Below, one piece after another: positions 10,098-18,341 of a stretch of 64,000 nt of DNA. This DNA is from Clostridia bacterium. Lineage in GTDB: Bacteria > Bacillota > Clostridia > Peptostreptococcales > Anaerovoracaceae. Numbering within the stretch: the stretch's first letter is position 1; each line of letters opens with the position of its first letter. The notes beneath the pieces are model-generated. The model was not told where the DNA came from. It did not search any database and worked only from the letters and a program-made list of their open reading frames with translations. The translations under genes were made by a program, and so were the position numbers. The DNA is taken from contig CABJAP010000008.1 in the NCBI GenBank assembly GCA_902363595.1, positions 19,205 to 83,204 of the forward strand, given 5' to 3'.

Positions 10098-11006
10098 TCA
10101 TTTCCTGCGGTTCTCAAGAGTCAAAGGATCCGCGGATTGCCTGCGGCTGATTTGGCGAACATAGTAGAATAAATATTGCTGGGCGATTCCGCCGTAGCTG
10201 CCATAGGTACGGCCCGCAAAATCACTGATCTCCTTCACTGACTCCAGCCCGTAAAGATCGTTCATTACCTTTTTCATCCACACATCCACCGGAAAGCAAT
10301 CGTACTTGCCCATGGAAAAAAGTAAAATACAATTTGCAACCTTGGGCCCCACACCGGGAAAGCTGGTCACATATTCAAAGGCTTCCGCAGCGGATACATC
10401 CGGCGCCCCCATCGTTTCCAGCCGCTCCAATCCGTCTGCGGCCACTTTTCTGGCGGTGCCGATCAAGTATTTTGCCCGGTAGCCCAGCCGGCATTCCGCC
10501 AAATCTTCCGGCTCCAGACAGGCCAGAGTCTCCGGCGCAGGAAAGGTGTAGTAGACCTCTCCGTCCAGCTGGCCGGCCTTTTCCCCAAACTGACAGCACA
10601 AAGCTTCAATACATTTTTTAATCCTTGGAATATGGTTGTTTTGAGAAAGGATAAACGAAATCAGTGTCTCCCACTTGTCCTGCCTCAGCAGGCGAATTCC
10701 CTGTCCTGCACCAATGGCTCTTCCAATAACGGGATCCTTTGCCGCCAATTCTTTTTTGATGGCGCCATAATCCCGGCCCAAGTCCAGATAGTCCTTCCAA
10801 AATCCATTAAAATCCTCATCCGTTACATTTGAAAGTATCAGCCGGCCCCCTTGCTGGCAGGGATCAAATCGCAGATTAGCAATACGTCTGCCTGCAATAC
10901 CGGCATAGCTTCCGTCGGGCCGGCGGTTCCACCTGAATGCCTGCCCGCAATCAAAGATATGGTCCAGGTCAAAATCGCGGATGCCTTCTATGCTGACCTG
11001 CCCCAT
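10098..11006 (-). CDS. ogg: 8-oxoguanine DNA glycosylase/AP lyase, OGG1 type
   Basis: A 302-residue base-excision enzyme that removes 8-oxoguanine and nicks the backbone. The N-terminal OGG_N domain (FDCGQAFRWNRRPDGSYAG) precedes the HhH-GPD core. The hairpin SFPGVGPKVANCILLFSMG carries presumed Schiff-base K222, and D241 in FPVDVWMKKVM is the presumed catalytic Asp; the 19-residue spacing equals K249/D268 of human OGG1. SQNNHIPRIKK is also characteristic. Its start overlaps the stop of the upstream P-loop/Asp23 gene (TAATG), implying translational coupling. Confidence 0.91.
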   Translation of the reverse strand: MGQVSIEGIRDFDLDHIFDCGQAFRWNRRPDGSYAGIAGRRIANLRFDPCQQGGRLILSNVTDEDFNGFWKDYLDLGRDYGAIKKELAAKDPVIGRAIGAGQGIRLLRQDKWETLISFILSQNNHIPRIKKCIEALCCQFGEKAGQLDGEVYYTFPAPETLACLEPEDLAECRLGYRAKYLIGTARKVAADGLERLETMGAPDVSAAEAFEYVTSFPGVGPKVANCILLFSMGKYDCFPVDVWMKKVMNDLYGLESVKEISDFAGRTYGSYGGIAQQYLFYYVRQISRRQSADPLTLENRRK

Positions 11007-11812
11007 TATTTCAGACCTCTTACTTCAATATCAAAGCGGTTTACATTGAAAGCCGTCATATCTTCGATCTGCCGGGTCGCTTCTTTTTGTAGAGCTGCAG
11101 CCTGAGCCACTATGTTAAATCCGTAGCGCATATTGACCAATGCCGTCAGCTCCACCCCTTCCATAGCCGTGATTGTCATCACCCGCAGGATATCGTCCAC
11201 ACTCTCCATCCGGGCCGCCACGCATTCCACAATATCGCTGAATACTTTGTCCGACAGATTGTAATCCCCCAGATAGCTGTAAGTCGGCCGCACCACGGAT
11301 TTTTCCGCGAACCCGCCCTTATTGGCGCTCCATCCGCGAAAGATGCGCAGCGGCGACATAAAATAACCGGAGAACTGACGCTTGAGCTGAAAAACCGGAG
11401 CAGGGATAACGTGCTGTCCCATTTCATGCCGCTGTTTGTGGGCAATCGCCCGCTCCTCTTCCGTAGTGATATCCGTTATATACACGGTCTCCGATATTTG
11501 CGGGAGTGCCAGTCTCTTTGCAATTCGTTTAACCATCTCATCGGAAGTGCCAATTACTAAAAGCTTTTGCGGAGGTGTTCTACGGATGCTTTCAGCCACC
11601 TCCTTCTGGTGTTCCTCCTTAGTAAATAGGGCCGTTTTGACTGCCCCGACTTTTGTAGACTGCCTTTTGGCAGATATACCGGCCATAACTTTATTCTCAT
11701 AAATAAAGAGTCCATCATCGATGATACCCTCAATATTTAATTCTTTACATAGGTTCTGGGCCTGGAAGCTCTTTCCTGTTCCACTTTTGCCCACAAGTGC
11801 GTAAACTTTCAT
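11006..11812 (-). CDS. P-loop NTPase fused to a C-terminal Asp23/Gls24-like domain
   Basis: A 268-residue protein from the ATG at 11812, which has a GGAG 10 bases upstream; an in-frame start at 11866 would run into the divergent promoter. Residues 1-40 hold a Walker A (GKSGTGKS, 8-15) in a kinase-like setting. A mid-region has RQSTKVGAVKTALFTKEEHQ and TEEERAIAHKQRHEMGQHVI. From about residue 180 the sequence fits the Asp23/Gls24 (DUF322) fold: YNLSDKVFSDIVECVAARM, then VELTALVNMRYGFNI. Asp23 proteins are envelope-stress or membrane-scaffold factors, usually stand-alone. It overlaps ogg and diverges from a ferredoxin gene. The function is not established. Confidence 0.72.
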   Translation of the reverse strand: MKVYALVGKSGTGKSFQAQNLCKELNIEGIIDDGLFIYENKVMAGISAKRQSTKVGAVKTALFTKEEHQKEVAESIRRTPPQKLLVIGTSDEMVKRIAKRLALPQISETVYITDITTEEERAIAHKQRHEMGQHVIPAPVFQLKRQFSGYFMSPLRIFRGWSANKGGFAEKSVVRPTYSYLGDYNLSDKVFSDIVECVAARMESVDDILRVMTITAMEGVELTALVNMRYGFNIVAQAAALQKEATRQIEDMTAFNVNRFDIEVRGLK

Positions 11813-11813
11813 C

Positions 11814-11842
11814 TTGAATTCTCCATACCCTTCTGTTATAAT
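11814..11842 (+). promoter_or_regulatory. Ferredoxin promoter
   Basis: TTGAAT at 11814-11819 and TATAAT at 11837-11842, spacing 17. It starts two bases past the ATG of the divergent P-loop/Asp23 gene, so the two promoter regions share one short segment. Confidence 0.7.
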
Positions 11843-11883
11843 CAGATGTATCGTGAAGATAAACATTAAAGGAGGTTGTTACA

Positions 11884-12054
11884 ATGGCTTATGTAATTAA
11901 AGATGCTTGCATCAGCTGCGGAGTATGCGCAGGTGAGTGCCCGACGGAAGCTATCTCTGAAGGCGACGGAATCTATGTAATCGACGCTGATAAGTGCATT
12001 GACTGCGGCGCATGCGCAGGCGCTTGCCCAGTTGACGCTCCAGTAGAAGCTTAG
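11884..12054 (+). CDS. fdx: 2[4Fe-4S] ferredoxin
   Basis: A 56-residue clostridial-type ferredoxin, a soluble low-potential electron carrier. The two cluster motifs are CISCGVCAGECP and CIDCGACAGACP, each CxxCxxCxxxCP, with the fourth cysteine of each binding the other cluster. The length fits the 55-56 residue clostridial ferredoxins. AAAGGAGG precedes the ATG by 7 bases, the promoter is strong, and a bidirectional terminator follows. Its partner oxidoreductase is not in the window. Confidence 0.96.
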   Translation: MAYVIKDACISCGVCAGECPTEAISEGDGIYVIDADKCIDCGACAGACPVDAPVEA

Positions 12055-12080
12055 TTTATACATAATAATTTGTATACGTA

Positions 12081-12120
12081 ATAACCGTTTCTTGCATAAA
12101 GAAACGGTTATTTATTTTTT
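12081..12120. terminator. Bidirectional terminator between ferredoxin and rex
   Basis: A perfect 13-bp inverted repeat (ATAACCGTTTCTT / AAGAAACGGTTAT, loop 5) is followed by TTATTTTTTG on the plus strand. The convergent rex gene stops at 12122. Confidence 0.85.
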
Positions 12121-12121
12121 G

Positions 12122-12766
12122 TTATATATTTTCCGAAGTATTGCGGTTCATATGGTACGCCAGGGAGTGCAGGCTGTCGCTCAGATGCACATTCTCAATG
12201 GCTACGTGGTCCGGCACTTCCAAATCTACCGGAGCAAAATTCCAAAGGCCGCTGACTCCGGCAAAGCAAAGTTTGTCCGCAACCTCCTGAGCGCTGTCCT
12301 TGGTCGTACAGATAATCCCAATGTTGATTTGGTTCTCTTCCACATATTCTACGATATTCTCATAATCCATAACCTCAATATCGTTGATCTTCAAACCGAT
12401 CAGCCTTGGATTGATATCAAAAATACCGCAAACCACAAAGCCTGCTTTGTAGTAATAGGTGTAGTTAGCAATGGCCTGGCCCAGATTACCGGCACCAACG
12501 ATAATCATCTTATATTCCTTATCCAAGCCTAAAATGGCGCTGATCTCATTATACAGGCCCTCAACGTTGTACCCGTATCCCTGCTGTCCAAAACCGCCGA
12601 AGTTATTGAGATCCTGACGGATCTGCGAAGCCGTGTATCCGATCAAGCTGCTGAATTCATTGGAAGAAATTTTGTCGACTCCCTTTTTCTGCAATTCTTT
12701 CAGATATCGTCGATATCTGGGCAGGCGCTTGATAACCGCATTTGATATTTTCGTATCTTTTTTCAT
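12122..12766 (-). CDS. rex: Redox-sensing transcriptional repressor Rex
   Basis: A 214-residue NADH/NAD+ sensor. Residues about 1-80 form the winged helix (ISNAVIKRLPRYRRYLKEL, FSSLIGYTASQIRQDLNNFG) and the Rossmann domain starts at about 86 (IIVGAGNLGQAIANYTYYY). GFGQQGYGYNV links them. A high NADH ratio releases Rex from DNA and derepresses fermentation and NADH-recycling genes. Rex between the ABC-F gene and groES matches the Bacillus ydi cluster. No clear Rex box was identified beside its own gene. Confidence 0.96.
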   Translation of the reverse strand: MKKDTKISNAVIKRLPRYRRYLKELQKKGVDKISSNEFSSLIGYTASQIRQDLNNFGGFGQQGYGYNVEGLYNEISAILGLDKEYKMIIVGAGNLGQAIANYTYYYKAGFVVCGIFDINPRLIGLKINDIEVMDYENIVEYVEENQINIGIICTTKDSAQEVADKLCFAGVSGLWNFAPVDLEVPDHVAIENVHLSDSLHSLAYHMNRNTSENI

Positions 12767-12794
12767 TCCACTTCCTCAATTACCTTATAATTTG

Positions 12795-12819
12795 CAAAAC
12801 CCGCCTTGCGACGGGTTTT
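12795..12819 (-). terminator. acpP terminator
   Basis: AAAACCCG pairs with CGGGTTTT across an 8-base loop on the minus strand, ending in TTTT. It lies 15 bases past the acpP stop; rex begins 29 bases further and would need readthrough or a promoter in that gap. Confidence 0.6.
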
Positions 12820-12833
12820 CCTGATCTGCTGTC

Positions 12834-13061
12834 TTACGCTTTTTCCTCGACATATTTGATAATATCGCCTACAGTCTGGAATTTTTCTGCGTCTTCATCG
12901 GGAACTTCGATGTCAAATTCGTCCTCGATCGCCATAATGATCTCAACTGCATCCAGGGAATCCGCTTCCAAATCTTTCATCAGATGGGTTTCTGTCTTTA
13001 CCGCATCCTCTTCAACGCCCAGCTGTTCAGCAATAATTCCCTTAATCTTATCAAAAACCAT
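12834..13061 (-). CDS. acpP: Acyl carrier protein
   Basis: A 75-residue acidic four-helix carrier for fatty acid synthesis. The 4'-phosphopantetheine site is S35 in [10 protein letters not shown]. Length and sequence ([17 protein letters not shown]) are typical. It stands apart from any fab cluster here, between the ABC-F gene and rex. GGAGG precedes the ATG. Confidence 0.96.
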   Translation of the reverse strand: MVFDKIKGIIAEQLGVEEDAVKTETHLMKDLEADSLDAVEIIMAIEDEFDIEVPDEDAEKFQTVGDIIKYVEEKA

Positions 13062-13211
13062 AATATACCTCCATTCAGTTAAACATTACCGGTTTATCAT
13101 ATTTGCCCATTGCAAAGTTTATCCGCAAATAACTCAAACTTATTATAGTAGACAGTTCTTTATATTGCAACCGTTTTTTAACTTTTTTTCCATCGGATCG
13201 TCCAACTTCCG

Positions 13212-15167
13212 TTAGATGTCCTGCAATTCCATCCATCTTTCGTATTCGCCGGCCATCTCTTCCTTGGCCTCGTCCAGCTCTTTGCTCAAGGTTTTCAGCT
13301 GCTCCGGATCGGTCATCACTTCCTCCAGGCATAGCTGTGCCTCAATGGATGCAATCCTGCTTTCCAGGGATTCAATGTTCTCTTCCGCCTGCGCAAGCTG
13401 TCTTGCAAGCCTTCTTTTTCGAGCCTCTTCTTCCTTTTTCAGGCGGCGCTGCTCATTGACGGAAAGTTTTTCCTCCTGGGTTTTTTCCTCTTTTCCGGCC
13501 AGCTCTTCCAGATACTTCTTGCCGGATTCGATCTCCTGCTTCTTTTCCACGTAATAATTATACGTTCCCAAAAAAGCCGTGATGCCTTCCCGGCCCAGCT
13601 CAAAAATTCTGGTGGGAATTTTGTTGAGAAAGTACCGGTCATGGGAAACCACGATAACGGTTCCGGGAAAATCCAGCAGCGCGTCCTCAAAGACTTCCTT
13701 GGATTCAATGTCCAAATGGTTGGTTGGCTCGTCCATGATCAGGGTGTTGGCTCCTGACAGCATCAGCTTCAGCAGCGACAACCGCGCCTTTTCGCCGCCG
13801 CTGAGGGCGCTTACCGGAAGAAATACCATATCACCCTGAAAGAGAAAGCTTCCCAGTATGGAGCGCAGCTCCGTGTCCGTATAAAGCCGATATGCGTCGT
13901 GCAATTCTTCCAGTACCGTATTGCTTCCGCCCAGCAGCTGCTGTTCCTGATCGTAATAGCCGAAATCCACGTTGTGGCCCACTTTCAGCCTGCCGGAATT
14001 TGGTGAAAGATCGCCCAGCAGGATTTTTAGCAGCGTAGTTTTTCCCACGCCATTTGGCCCAACGATACAAATCCTTTCACCCCGTTTGATATCAAAGTCC
14101 ACCTTTTCAAAGAGATGCTTTTCATTGGAACCGTAGCCGAAGCTTTTGGAGAGGCCTTCCCCTTCCAGCACGTCGTTTCCCGTTTTGAAATTCTGCCGGA
14201 ACTGCAGCTTCATTCTGCCTCGCGATGCTTCCGGGCGGTCTACCATTTCTACCGCCTCCAGCCGTTTCTCCCGGGAAGCGGCCCGCTTGGCCAATTTTTC
14301 GGTGCCGTGCTGCTTGAAACGCCGGATAATTTCTTCTTGGCGGGCGATTTCTTTTTGTTGCTGCTGATACTTGCGCATCTGCGCTTCCCGCCGCTGTTTC
14401 TTCTGCTCGGCATAGCTGCTGTAGCTGCCTTCATATGTATAAAGCTTGTGATGTTCCACTTCGAAGATGCGGTTGACTGTTTGATCCAGAAAATAACGGT
14501 CGTGGGAAACCAGCAAAATCGTCCCTCGATATGATTTTAAATATTGTTCCAGCCACTTGAGCGTACCGATGTCCAGGTGGTTAGTGGGCTCGTCCAAAAA
14601 CAGCAGATCCGGTTTTTTTAAGAGCAGGCACGCCAAAGCCAGGCGAGTCCGTTCTCCGCCGCTCAATGTGGAAATCTTTTTGTGATAAAACTCTTCTCCA
14701 AAGGCCATGCTGCTGAGAATTCCGTTGATTTCGCTCTTGTAGCTATATCCTCCTTGATCCCGATATTCTTCCTGCATCCGGTCGTATCGCTCCAGGAGCC
14801 GGTCCACCTGCGGACCTGATTCGCCTCTCTCAGCTTTCTTGGAAATTTCGGCGGAAAGGGCGAGCATGTCCTGCTCCATTTGTTCCATTCCCGAAAAGAT
14901 GGCCTCTACCTCTTCCATGACGGTATGTTCCGAATGAAAGTTATCGCTCTGCTTCAAGTATCCAATCGTAGTGTCCGCAGACACAAAAAAATCACCGATG
15001 TCCGCGTTCAGTTCACCTGAAAGGATTTTAAGCAGAGTTGTCTTACCGGCCCCGTTGGCTCCGATGATGCCGATCCGGTCTCCTTCGTTGATATGGAAAG
15101 AGACGTTCTCCAGGATTACATCGACGCCGTAAGCCTTGGTCAAATCCTTTGCTGATAAAATAATCAT
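13212..15167 (-). CDS. ABC-F family ATPase (YdiF-like)
   Basis: A 651-residue soluble protein with two ABC ATPase domains and no membrane segments, the ABC-F layout. Domain 1 has GANGAGKTTLLKIL, LSGGERTRLALACLL and LFLDEPTNHLD; domain 2 has GPNGVGKTTLLKILLG, LSGGEKARLSLLKLM and LIMDEPTNHLD. The charged linker (about 240-310, RREAQMRKYQQQQKEIARQ) and a C-terminal coiled coil (about 540-650) fit the YdiF/Uup branch. ABC-F proteins act at the ribosomal E site. Its place after tsaD matches ydiF in Bacillus, which argues for a housekeeping rather than antibiotic-resistance role. Confidence 0.93.
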   Translation of the reverse strand: MIILSAKDLTKAYGVDVILENVSFHINEGDRIGIIGANGAGKTTLLKILSGELNADIGDFFVSADTTIGYLKQSDNFHSEHTVMEEVEAIFSGMEQMEQDMLALSAEISKKAERGESGPQVDRLLERYDRMQEEYRDQGGYSYKSEINGILSSMAFGEEFYHKKISTLSGGERTRLALACLLLKKPDLLFLDEPTNHLDIGTLKWLEQYLKSYRGTILLVSHDRYFLDQTVNRIFEVEHHKLYTYEGSYSSYAEQKKQRREAQMRKYQQQQKEIARQEEIIRRFKQHGTEKLAKRAASREKRLEAVEMVDRPEASRGRMKLQFRQNFKTGNDVLEGEGLSKSFGYGSNEKHLFEKVDFDIKRGERICIVGPNGVGKTTLLKILLGDLSPNSGRLKVGHNVDFGYYDQEQQLLGGSNTVLEELHDAYRLYTDTELRSILGSFLFQGDMVFLPVSALSGGEKARLSLLKLMLSGANTLIMDEPTNHLDIESKEVFEDALLDFPGTVIVVSHDRYFLNKIPTRIFELGREGITAFLGTYNYYVEKKQEIESGKKYLEELAGKEEKTQEEKLSVNEQRRLKKEEEARKRRLARQLAQAEENIESLESRIASIEAQLCLEEVMTDPEQLKTLSKELDEAKEEMAGEYERWMELQDI

Positions 15168-15185
15168 CTTTCTTTTCCTATCTGT

Positions 15186-16202
15186 CTATAATGGTAAATT
15201 GGGGATCGCATCCAGCGTCAGATCGTCTGTGATCCCGGATTTATATTTGTAGTACGCTGCACAGCCGATCATTGCAGCATTGTCCGTACATAGGATCGGC
15301 GACGGATAATAAAGGGCGATGCCTTGCCTGCGGCACGCCGCTTCCATCATGCTCCGCAGCTTGCTGTTGGCAGCAACGCCCCCCGCCAGCACGATCTTAT
15401 CTTTTTTCATCTTTACTGCCGCGGAGATGGTTTTTGTCACAATGACATCCAAAACAGCCTGCTGAAAGCTGGCGGCCACATCGGCCGTGTTAATCGCTCT
15501 GCCGGCTTGTTTTTCCGAGTTGATATAGTTGAGCACACCGGTCTTAATACCGCTGAAGCTGAAATCCAGGCTGTCCTTCTCCAGGAATACCCGCTTGAAT
15601 TCCACCGTATGGGGGTCTCCTTCTTTGGCGATCTGATCGATCAGCGGTCCGCCAGGATAACCCAATCCCAGCACTCTGGCCACCTTATCATACGCCTCTC
15701 CGGCAGCATCGTCCCGGGTCTTTCCCAGCACCCGGCATTCATTATAGCCGGTCACTTCCACAATATTGGTATGTCCTCCGGATATGACCAGAGCCATAAA
15801 GGGCGGCTCCAGATTCAGGTGTTCTATGTAGTTGGCGCTGATATGACCCTGAATATGATGCACGCCCACCAGCGGCTTGTCCGCCGCCAAGGCATATGCT
15901 TTGGCTGTTGCCAGACCGATCAGCAGCGCGCCTACAAGGCCCGGACCATAGGTTACGCCAATCAGGTCCACCTGCTCCATCGTTATCCCTGCCTGGACAA
16001 GAGCCTGATTCGTGACGTGGTTGATATTGGAAAGGTGGTGGCGGGATGCGATCTCCGGCACCACCCCGCCGAACACCTGATGCACCTCAATTTGTGATGC
16101 AATGATATTGGAAAGGACCTGCCGCCCTTCTGCCACAATCGCCACCGATGTCTCATCGCAGCTGGATTCGATGCCCATTGTCAATAATTTTCCGTCTTTC
16201 AT
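15186..16202 (-). CDS. tsaD: tRNA threonylcarbamoyltransferase TsaD
   Basis: A 338-residue Kae1/Qri7-family catalytic subunit that, with TsaB and TsaE, moves threonylcarbamoyl onto A37 of ANN-decoding tRNAs (t6A). It starts [14 protein letters not shown]. The metal-binding HxxxH is H116-IQG-H120 and the late Asp is in [29 protein letters not shown] is typical. It lies on the same strand as tsaB, tsaE and rimI, separated from rimI by a small Cys protein gene and 276 bases. Confidence 0.97.
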   Translation of the reverse strand: MKDGKLLTMGIESSCDETSVAIVAEGRQVLSNIIASQIEVHQVFGGVVPEIASRHHLSNINHVTNQALVQAGITMEQVDLIGVTYGPGLVGALLIGLATAKAYALAADKPLVGVHHIQGHISANYIEHLNLEPPFMALVISGGHTNIVEVTGYNECRVLGKTRDDAAGEAYDKVARVLGLGYPGGPLIDQIAKEGDPHTVEFKRVFLEKDSLDFSFSGIKTGVLNYINSEKQAGRAINTADVAASFQQAVLDVIVTKTISAAVKMKKDKIVLAGGVAANSKLRSMMEAACRRQGIALYYPSPILCTDNAAMIGCAAYYKYKSGITDDLTLDAIPNLPL

Positions 16203-16211
16203 AATTATCCT

Positions 16212-16418
16212 CTATTCTAAAGGGAAGATCTGATTCTGTGCCTTGACTACACACTGGTTATCCGACGACAGGTGTCTGCAGTTTTCACAGGATTGATAGG
16301 TTCCCATGTTGAACATATCAAAATCATGCCTCCTGGAAAAGCGGCTGCAATGGCTGGCCACTGCTACCATGTCATCTCCGAAACGGTCTTCCTCATAAAA
16401 ATCGTTATTGTGTCTCAT
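16212..16418 (-). CDS. Small cysteine-containing protein, unknown function
   Basis: A 68-residue acidic protein I do not recognise by name. Four cysteines are present: C24, and C44, C47 and C56 in SCENCRHLSSDNQC, with H23, H31 and H49 nearby. The arrangement could bind zinc or an Fe-S cluster. There is no signal peptide or membrane segment. A strong GAGGAGG precedes the ATG, and the gene ends 9 bases before tsaD, so it should be translated from the same mRNA. A role with tsaD is only guilt by association. Confidence 0.7.
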   Translation of the reverse strand: MRHNNDFYEEDRFGDDMVAVASHCSRFSRRHDFDMFNMGTYQSCENCRHLSSDNQCVVKAQNQIFPLE

Positions 16419-16561
16419 GATTCCCTCCTCGAACGCTATTCTTAATACTAGTATCCTCCGGGAATCGGTTTTTATTCTGTTTTCACTATTTTAGTGCGGC
16501 GTTGACGCTTTTGGCTGCGGGCCGTTTCCATGCTCCCATGGGATCGCCGCTGCAATCGCAC

Positions 16562-16619
16562 TTTTATCGCTGGAAAACATCATCGTAAATGCCGCTCTGC
16601 ATTATCTCCAGCGATAAAA
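16562..16619. repeat. Perfect 13-bp inverted repeat in the rimI downstream gap
   Basis: TTTTATCGCTGGA and TCCAGCGATAAAA flank 32 bases. The 276-base gap (16419-16694) holds no supported gene and also two copies of GCTGCGGGCC. It may fold as a long hairpin that stops transcription after rimI, or be the relic of a small mobile element. Confidence 0.4.
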
Positions 16620-16694
16620 TCAGCAGCTGCGGGATTCATCCATGCTGCGGGCCCCTTATACAAACCTAAAGGCACTCCTGAACACTCTTGCCCC

Positions 16695-17159
16695 TTAGTT
16701 CTTCAAAGGCTCGGAAGGGTCTCGCCACATGATCACTGCATCTTCACCGTTATCCTGATAGTATCCTTTGCGCAGTCCTTCTTCCTTAAAATTAAATTTG
16801 CGGTAAAGTCCTTTGGCCGCTTCATTGGAGCTGCGGACTTCCAGCGTAAAGCGCTTGATGCCCTGGCCCTCGGTAAACTCGATCATCACGGCAATGATGG
16901 CCGATGCGATATGTTTTCCCCGATGTTCTGGCAGCACTGCCACATTGGTAATGTGCCCTTCATCGATCACCAGCCACATACCGGCGTAGCCGACGATCTC
17001 TCCGTCCAGCTCCGCAATCACATAGAAGGCCAGTTTGTTTTCTGTCAGTTCCTGGCGGATCGATTCCCGGCTCCAGGGGGTGGCAAAGCAGATTTCTTCC
17101 AGTCTTGCAATGGCGTCGATATCCGTTTCATCCGCCTGTCTAATTACTAAATTACTCAT
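16695..17159 (-). CDS. rimI: Ribosomal protein S18 alanine N-acetyltransferase
   Basis: A 154-residue GNAT acetyltransferase. The acetyl-CoA loop is in VAVLPEHRGKHIASAII (residues about 73-89); FTLEVRSSNEAAKGLYRKFNF and GYYQDNGEDAVIMWR are RimI hallmarks. RimI acetylates the N-terminal Ala of S18 and is found with tsaB/tsaD across Firmicutes. Its start overlaps the tsaB end by 8 bases. Confidence 0.93.
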   Translation of the reverse strand: MSNLVIRQADETDIDAIARLEEICFATPWSRESIRQELTENKLAFYVIAELDGEIVGYAGMWLVIDEGHITNVAVLPEHRGKHIASAIIAVMIEFTEGQGIKRFTLEVRSSNEAAKGLYRKFNFKEEGLRKGYYQDNGEDAVIMWRDPSEPLKN

Positions 17160-17841
17160 GTCTCTTCTCTTCCAATTTCCGTTCTGCTTCTGCCTTGCGC
17201 ATATAGTTGGGCTTTAATTCCTCGCAGCATACGGCCTTACCCTGCATAAACAGATCCTTAGCCACACGGGCCACCGAGTCTGCCGATTGGAGACGGCACT
17301 CCTTGGGCGCCAGCTCTGCATCGTCAAAATAATCTCGATAAGCCTTGGTGCCGTCGCCGAAAAACATTCTCTGTCCGCCCAATGCATTTACTTTGTTTAA
17401 AAATTCTTCAATCATATAGGGCGCACCTTCAACAGCTTCCTTAATTTTCCCGTCCTGCCAGCGATAGGCGCCGGCATAGACCTGGCTCCTCCTGGCATCG
17501 AAAACCGGGCAGATCAATCCCGTGTATTGGGGCATGTGATAGGCAAAAGTCATCAATGTAGGAACCGCGATTGCTTTGATATCCAGTACTTGTGCCAGCG
17601 CTCTGGCAGAAGACACGCCGATGCGGATTCCGGTAAAGGACCCGGGTCCCTGGGATGCCGCCACAGCTGTTAGGTCAGACAGTTTCAAACCATTTTCTGC
17701 AAGAAGCTCTTGAACCATTGGCATCAGGTTTTGCAGGTGGTTCAATACGCCTTCTGATTTTTTCAAAATAACATGATCCGCTTCGTCGATAATCGCTGCC
17801 GATGCGTGCGCTCCGGTCGTTTCCAACGCTAAAATGTACAT
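17152..17841 (-). CDS. tsaB: tRNA t6A synthesis scaffold TsaB
   Basis: A 229-residue ASKHA-fold partner of TsaD without catalytic activity of its own. It begins MYILALETTGAHASAAII and has AASQGPGSFTGIRIGVSSARAL, both diagnostic. It overlaps tsaE upstream by 13 bases and rimI downstream by 8. Confidence 0.95.
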   Translation of the reverse strand: MYILALETTGAHASAAIIDEADHVILKKSEGVLNHLQNLMPMVQELLAENGLKLSDLTAVAASQGPGSFTGIRIGVSSARALAQVLDIKAIAVPTLMTFAYHMPQYTGLICPVFDARRSQVYAGAYRWQDGKIKEAVEGAPYMIEEFLNKVNALGGQRMFFGDGTKAYRDYFDDAELAPKECRLQSADSVARVAKDLFMQGKAVCCEELKPNYMRKAEAERKLEEKRHE

Positions 17842-18254
17842 TGATATATCCTTTCTCCCTCATTTTTACCATATTGGATAAAGATCGTCTTTGCTTCCGG
17901 GGGAATCAAGTCTTCGATCACGTCCGCCCATTCGATGACGCATACGCCGTCTCCATAAAAATATTCTTCATATCCCAGCTCGAACATTTCATCCGGGTCT
18001 CCGATCCGGTACACATCAAAATGATACAGCGGCATCCTGCCGTCGTGATATTCCTGTACAATGGTAAAGGTTGGGCTGGTAATGGTTTCTTCAATGCCAA
18101 GGCCCTTTGCGATATACTTGGTGAGGGCCGTCTTTCCAGTGCCCAGATCGCCGATGAGCGCGATCACATCGCCCTTTTGGGCTTCCCTCCCCAGCTGCAG
18201 CCCGAATTCTTTTGTTTCTTCTTCGTTTTTTAAGGTTATTGTTCTCATATCCAT
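17829..18254 (-). CDS. tsaE: t6A synthesis ATPase TsaE
   Basis: A 141-residue P-loop ATPase that drives the TsaBD complex. Walker A is GDLGTGKTALTKYI (residues about 37-50); SPTFTIVQEYHDGRMPLYHFDVYRI and VIEWADVI are family motifs. It is first in the minus-strand t6A cluster. The short gap to the divergent AraC gene holds the promoters. Confidence 0.95.
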   Translation of the reverse strand: MDMRTITLKNEEETKEFGLQLGREAQKGDVIALIGDLGTGKTALTKYIAKGLGIEETITSPTFTIVQEYHDGRMPLYHFDVYRIGDPDEMFELGYEEYFYGDGVCVIEWADVIEDLIPPEAKTIFIQYGKNEGERIYQCTF

Positions 18255-18341
18255 TTATTCTACCACAAGAAAAGGGAAATTGAAAACTCAATTCCTTGAG
18301 ATGTATGTTAAAATAGAAGAAGAATATAAAGGAACGGGGAA

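Noticed and set aside
11866..12063. Open frame of 65 codons opposite the ferredoxin gene
   Set aside because: The plus-strand ferredoxin has both cluster motifs; the antisense frame is its shadow.
13212..15167. ABC-F gene as an antibiotic-resistance ribosomal protection factor
   Set aside because: Its place after tsaD and its long coiled-coil tail match the housekeeping YdiF type.
16419..16694. Possible insertion-sequence remnant around the 13-bp inverted repeat
   Set aside because: The two arms are only 32 bases apart and no transposase fragment is readable; recorded as a repeat only.
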